Part shown: piece after piece, positions 23,105-34,970 of the stretch
Layout: every line of letters begins with the position of its first letter
How positions within the stretch are numbered: position 1 is the first letter of the stretch
Origin: Taeniopygia guttata
Taxonomy: Eukaryota > Chordata > Aves > Passeriformes > Estrildidae
DNA length: 64,000 nt
Direction of reading: 5' to 3'
Assembly: GCF_048771995.1 (NCBI RefSeq)
Contig: NC_133063.1
Coordinates: forward strand, 64,372,014-64,436,013
Notes under the pieces: generated by a model
Database searches by the model: none
Told to the model about the DNA's origin: nothing
What the model saw: only the letters and a program-made list of their open reading frames with translations
Made by a program: the position numbers and the translations under genes

Positions 23105-24171
23105 TGTTGGTTTTGCACAGCCTGGTTTTTGGTATCAGGGGAGCCACAGAGGTGGCTTCTGTGAGAAGCTGCCAGAAGCTTCCATACTGTTTGGCAGAAC
23201 CAGTCGCTTATGGCTCTGAGGTTGGCCAAGCTGCTGGCCAAGGCTGGACCAGTTAGAGACATTGGTAATGCCTCTGTGATAACATATTTAAGAAGAAAAT
23301 CAAAACAAAGTGGGCACAGTTTTTCCTAGCCAGAGAAGAGAAGGAGGTGAGAACATGTTAGGGAAACAATATAGGAAACAACTCCAAGGTCAGTGGAGAA
23401 GGAGGGGAGGAGGTGCTCCAGGCACTGGAGCTGAGATTCCTCTGCAGGCCCTGGTGAGACCATGGAGAAGCAGCCGTGCCTCTGCAGCCCCTGGGGATCC
23501 ATGGGGGATGCAGAGGTCCCCCACAGCCCATGGGGGAGGTGCCCATGCTGGAGCGGGTGGATGCCTGGAGGAGGCTGTGGTCCAGTGGGAGACTATGGAG
23601 AGAGGGGGCCTTGCTTCCAGGCTGGAGCAGCCTGTCCTTGGAGGACTGCACCCTGTGGAAAGAGAGGCCCACACCACAGCAGTTTGGAAAGGAATGTCTG
23701 CCCATGGGAGGGACCCAGTTTGCAGCAGTTTTGGGAGGACTGCTGCTGGTGAGATTGGAACCATGCTGGGGAAGGTCACAGAGAGCTGTGTCCTGTGGGA
23801 GGAACCCCATGGCCTCACAGGGGAAGAATTCCTCTCCCTGAGAAGCAGAAGAAAACCTCAGGTGATGAACTGACCAAATCCCCATGCCCTGTCTCCTTGT
23901 GCTGTCAGTGGGAGGGAGGTAGGGTTTGCGGGGAAAAGTATTCTTTATGGGCTTATTTTACTTCTCATTATTGTCTGATTTTGTTAGCAACAAATTCACT
24001 TTGTACCTCTAAGGTGAGCCTGTTTTGCCCTTGGAGTGTTTTCTCCTGATCCTTATCTGAATTCATGAACCCTTTGTTAAATTTTTCTTTTCTCTGCCCA
24101 GCTGTGGCAGGGGAGGGTGAGCAAGCAGCTCTCGTGGGTACCTGGCATTTAGCCAGTGTCAAACCACAACA
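23105..24171 (+). mobile_element. ERVL-like solo LTR, copy 2 (best preserved)
   Basis: The element runs from TGTTGGTTTTGCACAGCCTG to GTCAAACCACAACA, giving complementary TGTTGG...CAACA ends. Inside are CAGAGGTGGCTTCTGTGAGA, AATGCCTCTGTGATAACATA, a GC-richer block of short imperfect repeats built on CATGCTGGAGCGGGTGGATG-like units (23480-23800), GATGAACTGACC and a T-rich polyadenylation region. It is homologous along its length to the copies at 7055-8037 and 26906-27986. No clear target duplication remains and no internal genes are attached. The open frames at 23310-23885 on both strands are by-products of the GC-rich repeat block. Confidence 0.8.
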
Positions 24172-26905
24172 GAGGGCCACAAGAGTCCTGTCACTAGTGA
24201 GCTGAAATGCAAAGTTAGGCATTCAATTGATGTCCTATTTCTTTTTAAGAAGTGGGTCAAGTGCCAGAACTTTTAAGGCAGGGAATACTTTGAGTCATTG
24301 CTGTCCCTGGGCAGTGACATTTAATAACATCTTGAACTAGTGATACAGAAAAGAGTAGGTTTGAAAATTTCCAGGAGTTTTCTGCTTTTTCTGCCTAGCA
24401 TTATCATTTCCCTGAGCCTCTATTTGCTGGTTCTATCAGAATCTGATCTCAGTTCAGGCTGGTGTTGGGAGAACAGGGAATCCAAATCTGCCAGCAAAGG
24501 TAACCTGCCTAGGCAAATCCATACATAATAAAAGTAAAACTGAGCTGGTGATGGGATGAAATCCTGTGAAACTCCACATATACATTTATTGGCATATGTG
24601 TGAGGTGGATAAGTAATTGCTGATTGTAAAAGCTTTGAATAACCTGAACCCTTGCAAAGTGATCTCACCTGATGCTGCGTAAATTATCTTTTGCATGCTG
24701 ATGTTGTGAATAGGAAGAGAAATATTCCTGCATGTGTTTATACAAGCATTCCAGCTTGGTCTGTGACTCCTGCAGTATGCTGCAGGCTGAACTGAAATTA
24801 TACCCCTCTGGATCTGAATCCTTGACCACCTTGGATAAAGTAGCTTTAGTCCAAAATGTTCATGAGAAACAAGGCCTCATCTGGGAGGGAAGCCTGGTTT
24901 AGTGTTTGATCAATTCCAAACACCTGCTATGGAAAAGTGATTTCTGCTTGAATACAAGACTATAGAGTCTCAGTTAACCAGTTAACTCAGTTAACGCATT
25001 TTCTTTTGGCAATTGAGATGAAAGGAGGAGGTAATTCAGTAGTGTGCTTCAAAGGACTGTAGCATCAGGACTATATTTAGGTGTCCTGAAATTGCTGTAA
25101 AGTATTGGGCTTAACATAGCTGTGCTGGACAAGCATTTTTAGTAGTTTTATGTTGATAGTATGATTCAAATTTTAGTGTGGGCAAGCCAAATAGCAACAT
25201 CTATTTGTGGTTGGTTGGAGTCCTTTTTTTATTCTGGCAAAAGTTTTAATAGTGTTTCTGTGATTCTGTTTGTGTGAAATAAGACAAGACCACCACAAGG
25301 CTTTGTGGTGTCTTAGTAGCAATGAAACACCCACCCAACAGCATACTTTCTAGTAATGGTTGTATCTGCACTTGAGATTCTGGAAGTGCCCATCCCTAAC
25401 AGCTTTGATAGAAAACATTTCAGGTAGTTTCCAAGGACAAGGATTTGCATTGTACAGCAGTACCAGTATAGCTACAGTGCATGTGATAGCCCATCCATTT
25501 TATGGAGGATAGCTGTATACTTTGGGTATTTATGCTGGTTCTAAACTGAAGAACTTTTTGCAACCAAGTATTATTGCAGTTGTAGAACACGCAGAGGTAT
25601 TACTGTATGGTAAGCTTTACAAAAGTGTGATGAACTTAACATGTAATGTAATCTCTTGCGTACTCCTGAGAGGGCACAGTAGTTTAAGTATAAACAATTT
25701 CCTTTCCTTTAAAATAATGGTTCATGAAAGTTAATCTTCTCCCTTCTAGTCAAACAAGTAAGTACACTGGCAAGGTCAGTTTGTCTGTTCAAATGAAAGG
25801 CAGAATTAACATAATATAATGTTAATAATACTCAAGAATCCCTCTTTGTAAGATCAGATGATGCAAAACCCAAAGGTAATAATTTAAACGTGCCATTTAA
25901 CTAGATTTTACTCTAAGTAATAAGAATTTTACTAAATTGCATTAAAGATATCAGTAGTGTTTGTGATAAATAGAAAACATTTTTCAGCAAGAGAGAAAAT
26001 TGGAACAATCCTTTCTTGGAAGCTGGATGGTTTGGGAGTGGTGTTTCTTGCAGCTCTTTTAGTGGTTTACAGAGCAATTTGTTAACTTGTTTGTTTAACA
26101 GAAACATTATTCTTACATTGTCTATGGAAGTACATAGTGATACAGAAAACTATCCTGATGACAGAAAGAACAATTTGGAACTTTGATAAATGCAAAATTT
26201 TCTTTGAAAAATCTTCATTTATCTTATGTAAAAAAGTGCAAGTGGCATTAAAAAACATACTTTTTGTCATGCTCAATATCTCATTAGTAAAAAATGATCA
26301 TTTTATAAAAATGTTTTCAAAGTCTTTTCTTCTTCAAGGACAAGAGTGAAAAAGTGCAGTCATAAGTAATTCCTGAGGAATCTTAAAATATTTCTCTACA
26401 AAGAAGATGCCTGCTTGGCTCTGAATACAGTGTATTTATCTCTGCAGCAGTATCAAGGCTGTAGTGTAGTGTTGAAAGAGATTACTCAAGGAAAGAGGAA
26501 GCAATACGTTTAGCCACATCTACAATTCAACTCAATCAAGAACATTTGGAACTAGGAAGGGCAGCCACAAGCCACAGAACAACCATCAAGTTACAACATA
26601 TAAAATACCTACACAGATCTTAAAAATGGAAATTATAGCTCCTATGGCAGTTAATACAGTCTGCCTTCTGGTTAATCAGTGGAATGAATCACAAGAGAAC
26701 AGTTCAGATATTTTGAATGCGTAATTTCTATCCCTGATACACAGATAGAAAGATCAATCACTCTGTCTGCAAGATGATACCAGGCCTGTGCTAAAATGAT
26801 TTGAATGTATGGAAAAAGATTTATCGGAAGAATTCTGGATTATTTTTTGGATTAAAAGAGTACGTTCAGGACCCCTTATCTTTTGGCCTCTGTATTGAGT
26901 TTACA
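24172..26905. other. Spacer, nothing recognised
   Basis: About 2.7 kb of AT-rich spacer. I see no exon with splice sites, no RNA gene and no repeat that I can name. Confidence 0.5.
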
Positions 26906-27986
26906 TGAGGTTTGGTAGCGGGGCCCTGCAAGGACTGGCCTCAGTGAGAAGCTTCTTCTGTCTGATGGAGCAAGTGCCAGGTGGCTTTTGTGATAGACTT
27001 ACCCATGCCCAAGGCTAAGCCCATCAGAGACAGTGGCAGCATCTCTGGGATAATGTATTCAAGAAGGGGGATAAAACTATGCAATATCAACAACAGCCCA
27101 AGAGAGGAATGAGAAGATAAGAGAGAAAAAGCTCTGCAGACGCCAAGGCCAGTGAAGAAGAAGGGGCAGGAGGTGCTACAGGCACTGGAGAAGAGTTTCC
27201 CCTTCAGCCTGTGGTGAAGACCATGGTGAAACAGCTATACCTCTGTATCTCATGGAGATCCATGGTTTATCAGAGATCCACCTGCCTTCTGTGAAGGATC
27301 CCATGCTGGAGCATCTGGATGCCCAAAAGAGGCTGTAACCCCCATTGGAAGCCCACAGTGGAGCGGGTTCTAGTGGAACCTATGGACCCATGAACAGAGG
27401 GGCCCACACTGGATCAGGTTTGCTGGCAGGACTTGTGTCCCCATGGAGACCCGAGGCTGGAGCCATGGAGAGCCCAGTGATTCCTGAAGTGCTGCACCCA
27501 GTGGGAGAGAACCACACTGGGGCAGTTGAGGACCTGCAGTCTGTGGGAATGATTAATATTAGAGAAATTCATGAAGGAGAGACTCCCACACTGCTGTAGT
27601 GGAAGAGTGTGAGGAGGAAGAAGTGGCAAAGCAATATGTGTTGAACTGACCGCAGACCCATTCCCTGTTCCCCTGTGCTGCTGAAGGGAAAAAATCAGAG
27701 TGAGGTTGAGACTGATAATTAGGGAGAGGTGAGGGGAAGGTGTATAGACACCTAAGATTTGTTCTTATTTCTTATTCCCTTCTATCATCTGATTGGCAAT
27801 AAATTAAAATAATCTCTCCAAGCTGAGTCTGTTTTATCTATGATACTAATAGGTGACTGATCTTTCCCTGTCTATACCTTGACCCATAAGTCTTTCATCA
27901 TATTGTATTCCCCTCCATCAAGGTGAGGAGGAGCAGTGGTGGAGCATTTGTCATGGCCACCTGACAGCTAAGATCAACCCACTGCA
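26906..27986 (+). mobile_element. Old ERVL-like solo LTR, copy 3
   Basis: This is the third member of the long LTR family, from TGAGGTTTGGTAGCGGGGCC to ATCAACCCACTGCA. It shares CAGCATCTCTGGGATAATGT, AGACGCCAAGGCCAGTGAAG, CATGCTGGAGCATCTGGATG, TTTGCTGGCAGGACTTGTG, TGTTGAACTGACCGCAGACC, GCAATAAATTAAAATAATCT (a polyadenylation-type AATAAA) and GATACTAATAGGTGACTGAT with its relatives. Many differences from copy 2 indicate an old insertion. No internal region is present. Confidence 0.78.
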
Positions 27987-30900
27987 ACCTCTTATCTTTC
28001 TCATGTGTAATCCTTGGCATATCCCATAAATGTTTAAGCTGTTTTTTCTGTAGTGTGAAGGAGGAAAATTGAGCACTGAGTCATTTGTATTTCCAGTAGA
28101 TTTCCAGTCAATCTGACCTATGCAAGATTCTGCAGGGTTTATGTCATTGCATATATGTTGGCTGAGCTGAGCCTAACAGACTCATTATAAGCACAGCCAA
28201 TGCTGTCCTTAGGTCACAGTTTGGATTGTAAAATTTCTAAATACTTTCCTGTAAAAGGCCAAGTATATATTGAGTAATGGACCTAAATGGCTCAATTACA
28301 TGATTATGGGGTAAGTGTGACATTTCTAGCCAATACTCAAGAGGTCTTAACCCAGACCTGGTAAATTTAATGTAGTAACATGACAAAAATCTGCCCTGAT
28401 CCAAGAAAGCCTCAGGATTTGTTTGCAACGTTTGTAACTTCAAAGATGACTTACCAGACAGGGAATTTGATGTGAATCAAGGCAATACTGTCAGGAAATG
28501 CCAGGGAATTTGTCTTTTCCTGTTCCATAAATCTTTATTGCTTTCTTTATTTTATTTACAATTCTAAGAAGTAACAATTATAAATTGTGATTTTTATTCA
28601 TGAGAAAACTATATTTTTTTCCCCAAGACATTATGATGTGTATCATTTTGCCCAGCTTTCATACAGGTCAGGGAAGACCATGAATAATTAGTAATCTTCA
28701 TTATTTGTTATTATCCTCTCAAGGATGAACAAATTCAAAGTCTACTGCCTTTTAAGTCACCTGCTAGCTTCACCACAGAAACTACAGCATCTCCAGCCTA
28801 TATGTAATGTCCCTGCTATTTCAGATTTACTCTTCTAAATATCCAGCATCCTTCTGTTAAAGCTGCCTTGTACAAGTCTGTGCAGGTAACAGTCACTGCT
28901 CTGACTGCAGTACAGACATACTTAAATGTTCCTTTGATGAGGAACTTCTCAAAAATTTGGATTTGGTTAGCATGAGAGCAACAGAGTATGCTAAAACAGA
29001 GGTAGAGTTGGGACAGAAGCTAAAACATAAAGTAAACACCAATACTGACAAACTTTAGAACAAAAAAAATAACTAGACTTCTATGATACTTACTAAACAC
29101 AGCTATTTTCCTAGGCATTTGGAAATTCTGTTGTCTTGTAGAACACAGATCAGCAGGTTAGAATAAAGTTTAAGCCTCACCAGCAGAAACAGCGACTGGT
29201 AGCAGGAATAGTTTGGCAGATATGTGTTCCAGCGTTTTGGGATCCAGTGAGACTAGAGACAGTTCAGGACAGACAGTTCAAGACCTGCTGGGCAAAAAAA
29301 TGCACATAAGTGAGAAACTCTTGCAACAAAATTTTCCAGATTACTGTAGGAACACTCCACACAACAGCACAGTCTCATGTTCTGGAGGGAAAGGTCACAG
29401 TAACGCTGCTGATGTTCAGTCAAGACTTCCACCCGAGTGTTTATATGAGCATGTCAAGATGAGACACCTACATCTAGGAGATCTAAGGTGTTCTCCTCTA
29501 TGCAGCAGTAGAAGGCTGACATTTTGCTTGACTTTCCAAAGAAGTTATCCTGATTAAACTTTTCTTGACAAGTATTGGATAGGATCAGCTGTGGTCTATA
29601 GAGATAGCTACACCCACAGCTGCTACATACTTGTGTCTGATCCAGTTACACATTATGGAAGAAACAGATGGTATCTTCATCTGGTTCCATCTTCAGATAA
29701 ATTGCCATGTGATCCCACTGCCTGCACTGAGGAAAGCAGAACAGTCCTTCTAAAAACAAGTACAGATCTTTTACCGAGGAGCTTTCATGCTTCCCAAGAG
29801 ATGGATAAAATCCCTTCTCAGATTCAGATGATCAGATTTTGAAGAGTAATAAAGTCTGAGAGAGATCATATAGAACTATGATTTGTGATTTAAATGCAAG
29901 TGTTGAATAAGGGAGAGAAGTCTTGATCAGAAGTTTGAATAATGTTCAGCATTCATAGAGGGTGGTTGTTTCTTTGAGTCTTTATTACTTTCATATAATT
30001 GCTGGTGATCTGAAACAAAATCAACCTTAAGAAGAAGCTTTCATTTTTAGAAAAAAAATAGTTTTCCCCTCAAGCAGTTTCTCAAACTCTGCACAAAAAT
30101 TCACCTTCTGATTGTGGGCCTTTCAAAATAGAAACAGTGTCCATATAATTACTTTTTAAAGTAAATGAAACGTGGCCTTTTAAACTGAAATTAGAAGATT
30201 ACCTATAGCAGATGTTACACTACTGTTCTGTAGCCCATTTAATAATTCTTACCATTTTCAGTTCTTACACTTATGCCTCAGGCAAACAATTTAGTTCTAT
30301 GAGCAATAGAATGTCCAAAGCTATTTTCTTACTGATTTGTGTTCTGTATCCTCAATTCAATGTCCTAACTCACCCAGCACTCACCAGGGTGCCATCCCAT
30401 CTGGGTAAGTGTAGGTACATGCTATGACTCACCTAGAGCTATGTTAATGCAGGTACATGTGTCTTAGTTGGTCAGTCAGCTGATACAAAGCATAAGCTCC
30501 ACATATAAATATGTATGTTAATGGAATTTTTTGTTTTGAAACTTAATAAAAATGCACTTACCCATTGGCGCTTCATCAATGGAAACCAGATGACCTCTTG
30601 AGGTCTAATCCCATACAAATAATTTTGTGACTCACATTGTTAAAATTAATTTAACTTTGGGTTCTTCATCACTTAGACTCATCCAGCATGAATTACTATT
30701 TTGCAATTCAAGTGAAAAAAATTGGCCAGCCCATTCAAGTGTTATTAGGTGTGGAGTGGCAGGGATGCAGAGTAATGTCTGGTGATTGTGTAAGCCTTGT
30801 TTTCTCAGACACCCAGCAGTGGGGTTCAAGACTCTCATTTCAGTGTTGCTAGCTCAGGCTCTGCATCTCAAATTATCAAGGCTTATTTTCAGCATCTGTT

Positions 30901-33900
30901 TAGTAAATTTGTTTAATACCTGACATTACTGAAATGAAACCTAATGATTCTATAGGTTATTACACATTCCAACAGTCACCAGTTTGATTTTGCATAATAT
31001 AGCATACATATTTTAACATGATATAGCATGCGTAAAAGAATTACATAAAAAAAACCAGTTGTTATTATGGTATTGTACATTTGCTTTTTGACTGTGATCT
31101 TGTTTCCTTTTGCATGGAAACTGCTCATCCATAGGAATAGCTTTTATTAAAGATTTGTCATGTGCTTGTCATTAATTACCAGCTGACACCTTTTCCAGCC
31201 AGTCTTTATTCCTAGGATTACATCATACAACAAACACATCTCAACATCCTTTGCTGTTGATGCAATATTTAAAGAATTCAGAGTTGTTATTAAGGTTCCT
31301 GTTGGTAATTTCTTGTCATCATACAATGGGAAATCTTTTATGGTTAATTCTATTAAAGTAATATTCTGTAATTTATTCCTTTTGGAGATATTCAGATTGT
31401 TATAACCATAGCTATAAAATAAGAGAGACTAACAATGGTTAAAATGAGTGAGATATGTCTTTTGTTAGACAAATATAGTTAGAGAAAAACGTGGTTTTTA
31501 AAAATATTTTGATTTATATGATTAGTAGCTGTTAAATTATATTACTTTCCTGTTACATTGTCTACAGGAGTAGTGCAGACTTTGATTTTTCTGATTATGT
31601 AATTTTTTAATTTGTTGACTACTGAAAGATGGCCCTGTTTATTTTGCTTGGTAATTCCTTGTTTGTTTACCAATGCAGAAAACTCATTTATACATTGCAT
31701 TATTCACACTGTTTCTGCTTATTTAAAATATCAATGGTTCCTCTGTAATTAACAACTGCATTTTTTGTAGTGGCTTCCTGTTTTCTATAAGACTTGATGT
31801 ACTTTAATCTATTCTGTATTTTGATAGTTTTCAAAGTTTGAAATCCATCTGCTGGCAGAAATGGACCAACAGAAGAACTTCACCAGTTGCAACTAGTTCA
31901 AGTCAGCTGCATTGCATTGTTATTTTATTGGATATGTCAGGAGTTTCAACATCTTGAATCAAGAATTTCTATCACCTCCTGTTTTGTTTACCTTTGCTCC
32001 AGTGAGATACTGATCATTTCTTTGTGGGAACAAATGTTTTCCTTGTGATCTCATCAGTAACAGAAGACTCCCCATTTGGTGCTTTTGTTTAGCTCCCTTC
32101 ATTTTAATTTCACAAATTGCATTTGGAATATTCTGAATGCTACCAAATCTATTTTATACAGCAATGAAAATGACTTTTTCTGAAGGTCATTATTTTTAAT
32201 TTGTGCAACATCAGAATCTTCAATGCCATTTCCCTCATTGAAAGTTTACCCTCAATGTTGTTGATTTGTAATTCCTTATTACATCTATTTAAGTGCGAGT
32301 CTCCACAATCCCTCAAATCTTCATTGTTATTACACTAATATTTTGCAGAAGTTACAGGCTTTTCTTCATTACTCTGAATTGTCTCACTAACTTGAAAGGA
32401 ATATCATCCATTCCATGTGGTATGGCAAATATTCCTGCTCTTTCTCCTGTCATGTTTGCAGTCATAGCAGGCACTAAAAAGAAGGGGAAAGGATCTAGGA
32501 AAAGGCTGGTATTGAAAAGGCAACCTGCAATCAGGCCATAGGTGGTGGCAACGTACTTCTTTTGTTAAACAACCTGTTACTAAGCGCTTAACTCTAATCC
32601 AATTTGACCACAGCTTTTAAATGGCTACCTGAACAGTACTCAGATATTCCTACTTTTATTGCAAGATCAGGACCTAAGTCTGGAAGGGTCTCAACAGATC
32701 AGGTAGAACATCCATTCTCCCAGAATGTAATCCATTGCAGATAACTTGTTCCTCATCAGGTAATTTGCCAGAAGTCTCTGCAATCTCTTTCCTGATGTGT
32801 CGAACAACAGAGATATCTCAGTCTTGTTAGGAAAACTATGCCACTGAGTTTTCATTCTGATGGGAAGATGCTTCCTTGTGTGTGATTTATCTACCTTCTG
32901 CCGTTTCAATAGGGGCAAAGTGCTTTGGCTCTATATTTGGCTGGAATCTGTGATAGGAAGTAGTAAATTGAGAGAATGGATGCCCAGAGCCTGTCATGTA
33001 TAGAAAGTCTTTCCAAGGAAAGTGTCTACACAAAAGACAAGACCCACAAAAGAAGGGGAGTGCTGTAAAAAGGCTTGGAGATGCTGCAGTGACTGCTGAG
33101 GCCAAAAGGGAGGGGTAGAACTGCAGTGTAACAATTATACCTTAGCTGTAAACCAGAATCTTGAAAGCAAGAATATGAACAACCTGAGATATTAAAAGGC
33201 CCTCAGGCTCGTTTTGTGTTGTCTCAGGTTTTCATCATCAAAAGTGAAGACTCTGAGTTTTAGCATAAAGGACTGCCTTTCACTTCAGTAATGGATATCA
33301 GGACTGGAGCAGCTTCTTGCCTAGGGAGAGCAGACATGGTTGAGGTTCCTAAGGCAGTAAGAACAGGGGGGTAACCTAAGCATTGGCAGCTAAGCTGTGA
33401 GAGGAAGAGCACTAGGATGAAGGAAATAATGAAGAAACAATGGCACAGTGTTTATAGGGACCTCTCTGAGGGATGGAGACACGATAGTGTCCTCCTGTGT
33501 TAATTACAAATTTTACACCTGTTTTACTGGAACAAATGAGTCAGGAGGGTCAAAGGTATTTATTTATATGACCCACTGCACATACTAAGTAATTAAAGTC
33601 TGGCCATTCAGAGATGCCCAAACATCTGTCAACAAGCACCTACACTTAAAAGAAAAAGAAAAAGGAAGGCAGTTGAGGGTGATTATAATCACATTTCTAA
33701 CTTCTCTTCTGCAGTAGTGGCTGTTAATTTTGTTTTGTACTTTATAATAATGGAAGCTGTTGTATTTGGCAGCCTTTTGTGTGGTATTAAAGATGGTAGT
33801 TCTTTTTGGATTAAGAAGAAGATTATGTAATTACTTTTGTGGTAAAAGCCTGAATCTGCCTCCTCAATGATGAATTAGGAAATGGTCACAAAAAGAGAAA

Positions 33901-34704
33901 AAGGGAGGAAAAAAGCCAAGTTAGAAAATATATCTTCTGTTTCTGCTTTGACTTTCATTTACAGCATTGTTCTTAGAGCAGACACAGTGACTTCAAGATT
34001 TGGCTTTTACATGCATTGAGCTGTTCAAAAGCATTGTTTTAGTCTGCCTGTTTTAGACTTGAATCAGTGCTGCCAAAAAGAGTGATCTAGCCAGCTAAGA
34101 CATAAGCTGAAGGCACAGCAAGAAGACCAGAATGAAGAAAATGTTGGGAAGTGAAAGAGATACTGGTAAAAAGATGTGTTGGCAGGAATGAAAGTTGTCT
34201 TCCAGCAGCTGCATTTGCTGAAGCAGGAGGAAGAGTCAGTATGAAGCACACACCAGGCATCACTCTAGTCAGGATGTTTCTCAGGATTGAGTAAAGAAGA
34301 CCCAGAGGGGTACAGTGGATGTACTTGTTTGCTGCACAATCTTTTCATGGTGCTTGGACTTGGAGATATTTCTAGCTTTAATTTTTTCTGACTTATGTAG
34401 ATAATGCTGTTTGACAGTTTGCTGAACTCTGATACTTCCTGACTATTATTTTCCTATCTGAGATTCTCTCAGAACAAATGCCTTTGGATATCAGATAATC
34501 AGATAATGTGAGCTGCTATTCCTATTACGTTTTGAGAGCCACTCATAACTATTTGAATACCATGATTTGCCATGCCACTGTTTTTTTCTTTAAAGAACCA
34601 TTACACTTTTATTTGAGCTGGAATGGATAAGGGTAAACATGAACTGGCCCTTATTAACCATTGTCTTCCTTACCTTGGGAGGAAACATTAATTTTATAAC
34701 ACAA
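27987..34704. other. Spacer, nothing firmly recognised
   Basis: About 6.7 kb without a supported gene. Adjacent open frames of 114 and 83 codons on the plus strand (29213-29557, 29591-29842) have no family match that I recognise and no splice context, and I treat them as chance. I see no RNA gene or named repeat here. Confidence 0.5.
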
Positions 34705-34970
34705 ATGTAAAATAGTTTGGGTTGGAAAGGACCTTCAAGACTGTCTAGTTCAAACCTCCCTCTGCTGTGGACACAGACACATTCCAGACTTCTTGAACAT
34801 CAGGTTCATCAGTTTTCTTCAACACCAGGTTTCTTGAAGTTACATTCAACTTTGGCTTAAACATTTAAAGGGATGGGGAATCTACAACTTCTCTGGCAAA
34901 CCTGCTCCAGTGCCTCACTAATCTGGCTGTAAAAAAAACCACAACCAAACAAAAAAGCATGGAAGTTTAT
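34705..34970 (-). mobile_element. CR1 LINE fragment, minus strand
   Basis: The tract GTTTGGGTTGGAAAGGACCT...TCAAGACTGTCTAGTTCAAACC...GGGATGGGGAATCTACAACT...TCTCTGGCAAACCTGCTCCA...GTGCCTCACTAATCTGGCTG is the reverse complement of the CR1 3' region. The element is 5'-truncated and moderately diverged. Confidence 0.88.

Noticed and set aside
23310-23885. Open frames of 96-187 codons on both strands
   Set aside because: They lie in the GC-rich short-repeat block of a solo LTR and mirror each other on the two strands. They show no retroviral or host domain.
29213-29842. Two successive plus-strand open frames (114 and 83 codons)
   Set aside because: There is no recognised family, no splice sites in useful places and no repeat of codon pattern. 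The length is within chance for a 36-kb spacer.
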